This document shows, one piece after another, positions 57,601-64,000 of a stretch of DNA of 64,000 bases. The stretch lies in assembly GCA_030062745.1 (NCBI GenBank), contig CP099841.1:22509398-22573397 (forward strand), in the 5' to 3' direction. The stretch comes from Capitulum mitella. Its lineage: Eukaryota > Arthropoda > Thecostraca > Pollicipedomorpha > Pollicipedidae. The position numbers and the translations under genes were made by a program. Position 1 is the first letter of the stretch; every line of letters starts with the position of its first letter. The notes under the pieces were generated by a model that was given only the letters and a program-made list of their open reading frames with translations, was not told the DNA's origin and ran no database searches.

Positions 57601-58561
57601 GTTTGGGTCCGGATTGTTTCAGATCAGCCATCCAGCGCTGTGGGCCGAGTGTCAGACGACGGGCCGCTGCGCCGTGCCCGGCTGCCGTGAGTGTCGACGC
57701 CAGCCGGGGCACCGCACCACTCCGCAGTCTACGATCCCACCGCTGCATGCCGCCACTCTCACTGTCCTCTCCACCCGCTGCATGTCGTCACTCCCGCCGT
57801 CCCGGCCCGGGACACCGTCTCACTCCCACCGTGCCTGCCGGCATCATAACGTCATTGCACCACATCGAGTGCCTTAAACGCGTCAGCTCGAGTCCCGCAC
57901 TCGCGACCGCCCAGGCTCGTGACCCGAGGTCGACCGGCCGGACTCGTGACCTGAGGTCGTGTGCTCGAACTCAGCCGCCGCGGCTCGCACCAGCGTCTCG
58001 GCCACGCGCTCGGTCGTCGCGGCGCCGTGACGACCGCCCGGGGCGAGCGGACAGCAGAAGCGCGCGTTGCGACATAGGTAGCGTGACGATGTGGGTTAAA
58101 ACGGTGGGGTGGCGTTCGGGGCGGGCACTTCCCGTGCCTGCAGTCGATCAAAATGGCGATAATTTCTTTTCTTTGTGTAGGTCCCGTTACTGGTTACTGG
58201 TCCCGCACCAGCTCCTTTGCGCATCAATATTTATAAATGCTTGAAAATGTATGCAATATAAAACCTAAGAGAACTGCACTTTACAGAAAACAACTACACA
58301 TCAAGTCATGTGTCTTCCAATTTCATGACATTCAGTTACGTTTTCTTTCTCTTGCAAATAAACTTTGTGCACCTGTCGACAGAGCCAATAATTGGAGACT
58401 ATTGCACCAGCACAAGTGTGTGCCAAGAGTTCATATCCAACGCCGAATGTTCCGGCGACAACACGTGCCAGTGTCCCAACGACCACTGGATGAACAGCGA
58501 GACCGAGTGTCGGCCGGGGGTGCCCTTGACACAGGCATGCACCGTCAATATCGAGTGTCAG
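54286..58561 (+). CDS. Secreted or membrane PAN-like plus EB-module protein (3' partial)
   Basis: Exons 54286-54663, 57623-57686 and 58383-58561 join in matching phases (0, 1, 0) to give 207 residues. Further exons must follow the final CAG|GTGAGC donor but were not found. The start MSAAAPCRRLMLLLSLLLL is a strong signal peptide. Residues about 45-125 are PAN/apple-like, with paired cysteines (RAHCLARC, APTCLSFNY, TGCQLLG) and a YFDVYLG end. The second exon is short and Cys-rich (WAECQTTGRCAVPGC). The third has the EB-module spacing CTSTSVCQEF, AECSGDNTCQC, TECRPG, QAC, IEC. Together this suggests an extracellular adhesion or matrix protein. I do not know a named homologue. The middle exon is short and inferred mainly from phase and composition. 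Confidence 0.7.
55250..55610. repeat. Dispersed intronic repeat, copy 1
   Basis: Shares with 58896-59265, in the same order and orientation, GGCGCTCTT(G/C)CCCGCACA, GGACTGAAAGTGGC, GAAACTCGA and GTGATACGA, then AGGTCA/TGTCAGGTGA near the end. Roughly 70 percent similar by eye. Confidence 0.75.
57623..57686 (+). CDS. PAN/EB gene exon 2 (short, Cys-rich)
   Basis: A 64-bp exon between TTGTTTCAG and GTGAGT encodes ISHPALWAECQTTGRCAVPG plus C. Its phase 0 to phase 1 is exactly what is needed to connect exon 1 to the acceptor at 58382. Confidence 0.6.
58383..58561 (+). CDS. PAN/EB gene exon 3: EB-like module
   Basis: Eight cysteines in 60 residues (GDYC, SVC, AEC, NTC, QC, TEC, QAC, IEC) match EB-type spacing. 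Ends in phase 0 at CAG|GTGAGC. Confidence 0.78.
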
Positions 58562-61500
58562 GTGAGCTCCGTCCGTCCACGCCAGCTGTTGTTTTCGTCC
58601 CCAGCCCCCGCCCGCAGTGCGCGACGGATTCACTGACATTTAATATGCATCCGACCTATAGAGGTATACAGAGAAAGCATGCTCACACCTGGTGATTCGC
58701 CGAGGCGTTAAGTGGGGGCTTTTTAGAACCATTGTATACGTGTCGTGCGAGACTTCTGTCGTTTATCGTGGACTGCCTCATTACTTTCAGTATTAGACTT
58801 CAAAAAGATCGGTGAATACATACATTTATTTTCACGGTAAGCAGTGTTCACGCAACATAAGTCATGTGTCGAACTCCTTGATGCGACTGATAATGGCGCT
58901 CTTCCCGCACACATTGTCAAGGGGGGGCGGGCAGTTTGACACCACTCATCAAATCCAATATAGTGGTGGTTGAGGACTGAAAGTGGCACAATTGAACAGC
59001 CTCGTTCTTGGTCTTTTTAAAACTAGCCTATTTAACCTACTTTGTACGTTGCATCTTCGGACAGGTCAGGTCAAATTGAAGCATATTATGATGTTAAAGC
59101 TTTGGCAACCGCCACTTTTTTGTCGGTTTGGTGGCTTTCAGTGTCTGAGAAACTCGAATATGGTTCACAAATACCCTTCATAGGTATGTGATACGATGTC
59201 CAGTGCAAGACATCCGAAATTCATTCGAGGTCATGCCAGGTCAAGATTCTTGCCAGTGGTTATGCGTCTTTCGAGGCAGTTCTGACTTGTCAGATATAAA
59301 CTTACTTTGGGCGGTGATGTAAAGGTATAAGAGAACTGATACGACGTGATATCGCACATTAGAACATAAATGCTACCGTTTTTATTCGAGTGGCTGTGAT
59401 GTCGGCATTGGTCTCGACTGTAAATGAACAGTTAGAGGGGAACAGTTCCAAAGCCAATGCTTCTAAGCGGCAGTACTGGCCTTATGTTGAGAAACATGAT
59501 GAGTCAAGTATTGTGATGCATTATGTAATGTCTGGCTTAATCTCCAATATGCCGATGTGTGGTTCATATCAAGCATACAGAAATACGAACTGTAAATGAA
59601 TTAGCAATTGATAACCTGAGAATGACTGAGCTCCGAGCACGGTCTCCAATTGCTTCTGAAGTCGGCAAAACGCGACATACATAAAAGGTCTATATGTCAA
59701 AATGAGTGAAATTTGTGTCTACAGTGTAACCAAAGATTGCCTGTTCCGTCAAAGACAACGATTATGGGCGGCAGTAGATGAAACAGAGACTTGCAAATTA
59801 GGCATGGCACTAGAATGCAGCTAGGTACATGCCAGCATTTCGGGCTGCAAAGTAGGCTTTGGGAATCGAGTTAAGATGAATGTTCAAAAATTTGTACCAT
59901 GAGGTACGTTTTATAAGTTCTTAAGAAGCTGACAACGCTGTTTTGTGCATTCCGTTGCATTGTAAAGAAATGACGGCACTCACTCCATAGGCCATGAATC
60001 ATACCACTTGGAATTCGGCTCAGGACGACCATGTTCTCATACATTAGTCCAATTTTATTCACAGGGAAATTAGCAATGTCGTCATGGCATTGTTTCAAGT
60101 TTGTCAACAGACTGGTCACTGCAGAAGACTGCATTTTACCCACGCCCTACCAGTCACCTCTGTACACCTAAAATCGAATGCGACCTTGATCGGTACGAAC
60201 ACTTCGGTACAAAACAGCAAGGCATTTTGAACTGACCCAGATATATCGAAACAGAAGATACTCTGCCAAAATTCGAAGCATTAGGCGCTCGACGGGTGCA
60301 GCGCCGCCGTTGCGATAAATTAGGAATGCGTCGGCGCTGATGCTTCCCGTCATGGTTCGTCTAAGTATGGTTGGTCAGTCTGATTGGCTGGCAAAAAACT
60401 TCCTTCAGACCAATGTTGATTAACTACCTTCGCTCCCTGCCATCGATTACCATGGAACCATCGACGCTGATGCATTCGTAATTTATCGCACTTCCCGCTG
60501 CACCCGCCATTCGGTAAGCGTTCGGAGCTTGAACAGTGTCTTTTTCTGTGTTTCGATACATCTTGGTCCGTTCAAGATGTTCCACTGTTTGGGGCAGAAG
60601 TGCTCGTACCATCCAAGGTCGCGTTCGTTTGTTCGTTCGTTTTTTATGTCCCGACGAGGCCAAGAGACGCGAGGAATGGATCGCATTAGTCATGTTGGTA
60701 ACGCTGTGCCTACAGAGTCCTTGTATGCTGGAGGTTTTTTGTCCACATATCTGTCAGTTTATGCATCTTGGCTTCCTGTGCCGTGGAGCTGCGCCTCTTA
60801 AGAGAACTGCGTAAACAGTATTTTCAATTCATTTATTTTTGTTTTCCAGTAATTACTGTATTGTGTGGGGAGCAAAATGGCGGTAAGAGACGTTTTTGGG
60901 TACGCTATGCGTGCCCAAAAAGGCTCAGGAGGAGAGTGCCCTGTATTTCTTACATCCCACAGTATTACTACTGAGCGAAACAAGGTTGAGCGGGTAATCA
61001 AGGAACAGCCCACCCCTTCCACCAGATTGTGGGGAGAAAATCCCACACAACGCTGAGTGAAGATGCGTACCCCGACACGTTCAGAATAAGAATGCTCAAC
61101 ATTTATTAAATTCTACAGTACTTATACTTCACGATGTAGGGTCGAGCGGGTAATGAAGATAAAACGGCGTAATGAGGAAAAGCAATCACGGGTATGAAGA
61201 ACAGTAATCACGAAAGTGGAGCTCACCATGCGACGATAAGGTAGAAGACGGGTGAAAAACAAGATACCTGGTTTAATTAGCACAGAACGAGATTGGTTGA
61301 ACGAAGACAACGCGAAATGTTGTGCGATGTCGGAAAACTGAATTGGGCTTAGCATAAAATGGACAAGTCTTGTAGTATGAAACGCGCCAGACGAAATACA
61401 GTCTACGAAATTTTCATCATCACAATTGTGGCAAACATGCCAATGGTTACAGAAATTTTGCTGAAGCAGTGAAAGTGAACGGCATCTACATGATATGTCA

Positions 61501-64000
61501 GACAACATATGATGCACAAAAGTTATGGTAATGTGTGAGGTGGAATGCTATTGCACGCATTTACCAAGTGCAATTTCTTTGTAAAAGTAGTTAAGTAATG
61601 CATCGTCTGATCCCACAGGCCTGGTGGCCCGAGACTTTGCCCTTTCTCCTGTCTACGCCTTTGCTTCATCTAGTCTCGTTAGCCATTTCTCGACAGACGT
61701 GTGGTCTTGCGGTATGCCGAACTCCGTACATTCATTCGCCTGCGGCATGGGGCTAATATGCGACGAGAGGACCACGTGCTGGCCTGGACAGAGACTGCGC
61801 GCCGTAGGGCCTAGAAGCCTACCACTTCGTCCTCAGATCTCCGTAGTGTCATCGCGCCGCTGATTCGGAGAAGGCAGATGTTTGCCCAAGGGAGCGTGTA
61901 CACCCAATTATGACATAACAGTAAGCTTGAGATGTGCGTTGACCGTTGTTTTTGTCACCTAGCCAAGCTGCTTGAGCGACTTGGGCTTTAAATACGTAAG
62001 CGATTTAAAGGACTTTAGGACGCAAGGACTAAATAAGCGACTCGACTTTATACGTTTAAATTTAAGCGGCCTCACGCGTCCCAGTTGGTCGTTTGCGCTC
62101 GGTGTGTTTAATGACAATGTACAACTGAAAGTGCGTATGCAAATGATCTTCATATGAAACATCGCGCCATCGTACACTGCCATTTGACATGCACACCGTC
62201 ATTCTTGTTGCCGATCTTGGAGCATGCTCATGTCGTTGGCGTGATCCTTGCTGATGTATAGGGGTGACTGGTATGACATGCATGCCTTCCAAGGCTAAAA
62301 TGTTGATTTCTTCAGTGGTTAACTAGGCTTACAGACCGGCTGCTTTTGCAGCTTGCTGAAATTTTCAGACTGGGAACAGATCAACCTTCAAAGTTTGCAG
62401 CCCGAACAGGGGTTTCGTTTTGTTTTGCTTTTGGAGGGACTTGAGTCCCTAGAATATTTACCTGAGCCATTTTATCGGTCATTTGAGCCCTCCCAGTGTT
62501 TTCTTATTCCTGGAAAAAGGCATGTTTAAAATAAAATGCGTCGCCACATTATTCTTAATAGCAAAAACAGCATTGGTGCACTGGGAACAATACCTTAAAG
62601 AGAACATTCTACCAGTTTTCTCCTTTACATATACAAGATATGTACATGCACGTGCATATATCTATTATGTTCCCCTTCAAGCACGAATGAACTTATTAAA
62701 AATAGGCCACTGCGTTCGGTGTAAACAAAGTGGCCGAAGTCCGACCAGAAAATCACACTTCGTCGGAGGATAGGTTGTGGGGCCCTTCTGCTCCCCCTCC
62801 CGTTTATTTACCAAAGCCGCACCCCTGTCTTAAAAATGCCTATTCTTCTTCAACGAGTCGTCCGTTGTCGGGTGGTGTGCAACAGAGGTGAAGGGAACGT
62901 CGAAATAATGCTGCCAAGAGCATGTATCGGTACGTCAGCTTACAGCTGCGTCAGGTAGGCGTCGTGGCAACTTTGAATGAAACCACCTGGCATGCTGGCG
63001 AGTTGACGCGACGCCGGCGTATAGAAGGCGAATGTGATCCGTGTGGCTGGCATATTACAGGGACTTCATGTCGATGATGGCTGCTCATAGTTCATGGCGG
63101 TAATTTGTTTTTCCATTCAGGTAAACTTTTTCGTCACAGTCTGTGAGGATCGTGCCGCTGGTTGTCGATGGCTTGTAGTTCTGTTGCTACATTTTCGCAG
63201 CAATTTACCATTGCATTCTGTGTCCTTTGGTAATGGAAGACAGGAACGTTGCTAAAACAGCGAAAAGCGAAGTAGGTTGCCATCCTCGGCCGTCTTTGTA
63301 GAAAAAATAAATTATCAAGGGAATCATTAATGAAAAAAGCTCTTACGCGTCATAGATAAATCACGTCCTTTGCGACGTACACCCACACAACACACACATG
63401 TGCACATATATGCATATAATTCCACATGTACTTTACATTTACACATGTACATTACATCCGAGCACATATGTTACTGTTTTATTCGAGTAGCTATGATGTT
63501 GGCATTCGACTCAAATATAACTAAGCAGTTATGAGCGAGCGATTTCAAAACCAATGTTTTTAAACGCAGGCACCAGAAAGCCTCTGAAAATCATTCGTCT
63601 TGGAAGTGTCAGGTATCAGCCCCCTGTGATCTCAGAAAATATAACAGGTAGAAACAAAAAAATTGCGGGTGGGCTGGGCTTAAAGTAACTTTCTTTGTGT
63701 AAATTTGGTGGCTTTAGGTCATTTTCGTATGGGGCAAATTGGGTCAAAAGTGCTTACGCTTTGTGGTCGTTTTTCTAACGACCATGTTTCATGGGGGATG
63801 TTATACCATTACACATTGCAGACGTGGTTGATACAATTAACCACAAAACAAACCAAAGAACGGCAATGTTTGTGCTGAGGTTACGCGTATATGTAAATCG
63901 TTATATGACGTATTTCATGGGCGCAACTCATTGGTGTAATTTTTGGATGAATCGTTTAAGAATAGTTTTATTTCGCCATTATTTGAATGTGGTATGCCAA
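58562..64000. other. Region downstream of the EB exon; continuation exons not found
   Basis: Intron or intergenic sequence with repeats. A Cys-containing open frame at 61624-61863 has a possible acceptor at 61619, but its phase does not fit the previous donor and it was not called. A CA/AT-rich microsatellite-like stretch lies at 63380-63475. Confidence 0.4.
58896..59265. repeat. Dispersed intronic repeat, copy 2
   Basis: Second copy of the 55250-55610 repeat. Its downstream flank (59375-59480, TTTTATTCGAGTGGCTGTGA) recurs at 63475-63580 (TTTTATTCGAGTAGCTATGA), so the full unit is longer than the pair shows. Confidence 0.75.

Noticed and set aside
61624-61863. Cys-containing frame as a possible next exon of the PAN/EB gene
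   Set aside because: The acceptor at 61619 would require phase 1, but the last confirmed donor ends in phase 0. The cysteine spacing does not match an EB module.

Overview
This is eukaryotic DNA, almost certainly from an arthropod and probably a crustacean. Every recognisable gene is split by GT-AG introns. Coding exons are GC-rich against AT-richer introns, and there is an interstitial array of the arthropod telomere motif TTAGG at 26399-26815. A barnacle-like genome would fit the strongly GC-biased exons and dense short repeats, but the species is a guess. No bacterial operons, CRISPR arrays or complete viral genes are visible.

Four genes can be assembled by joining exons whose splice phases agree. 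Gene 1 (+, 98 to 8845, 5' end outside the window) encodes a type I membrane protein: PAN/apple domain, long Ala/Pro and Gly-rich linkers, ZP domain, furin site and C-terminal membrane anchor. It belongs with the arthropod PAN-ZP apical matrix proteins. Gene 2 (-, 21794 down to 11334) is a complete ten-exon SLC22/organic cation transporter of about 553 residues. Gene 3 (+, 32521 to 41238) is a five-exon coiled-coil protein of about 384 residues that I do not recognise. Gene 4 (+, 54286 to at least 58561, 3' end not found) begins with a signal peptide and a PAN-like domain followed by Cys-rich, EB-like modules. Genes 1 and 2 are convergent, with candidate polyadenylation signals as little as 45 bp apart. 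Genes 2 and 3 are divergent across about 10.7 kb. Genes 3 and 4 are tandem across about 13 kb. Nothing suggests that the four act in one pathway, although genes 1 and 4 are both PAN-bearing extracellular proteins.

The rest is repeat-rich. There are two families of about 1.2 kb TTAA-flanked, piggyBac-like non-autonomous elements. Each has two copies in opposite orientation (30670-31892 with 39328-40547; 34863-36074 with 49586-50804). A third inverted-repeat element lies at 17116-18382. Two of these elements sit inside degenerate arrays with a period of about 20 bp. Several unrelated repeats carry clusters of AGGTCA/TGACCT hexamers. A 159-bp minisatellite, a perfect hairpin and the TTAGG array lie side by side at 25.5-26.8 kb. 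A short hAT transposase remnant is at 51765-51935. Stretches not listed (mainly introns and 22-25.5, 44.6-48 and 59.5-64 kb) show no gene I can support.
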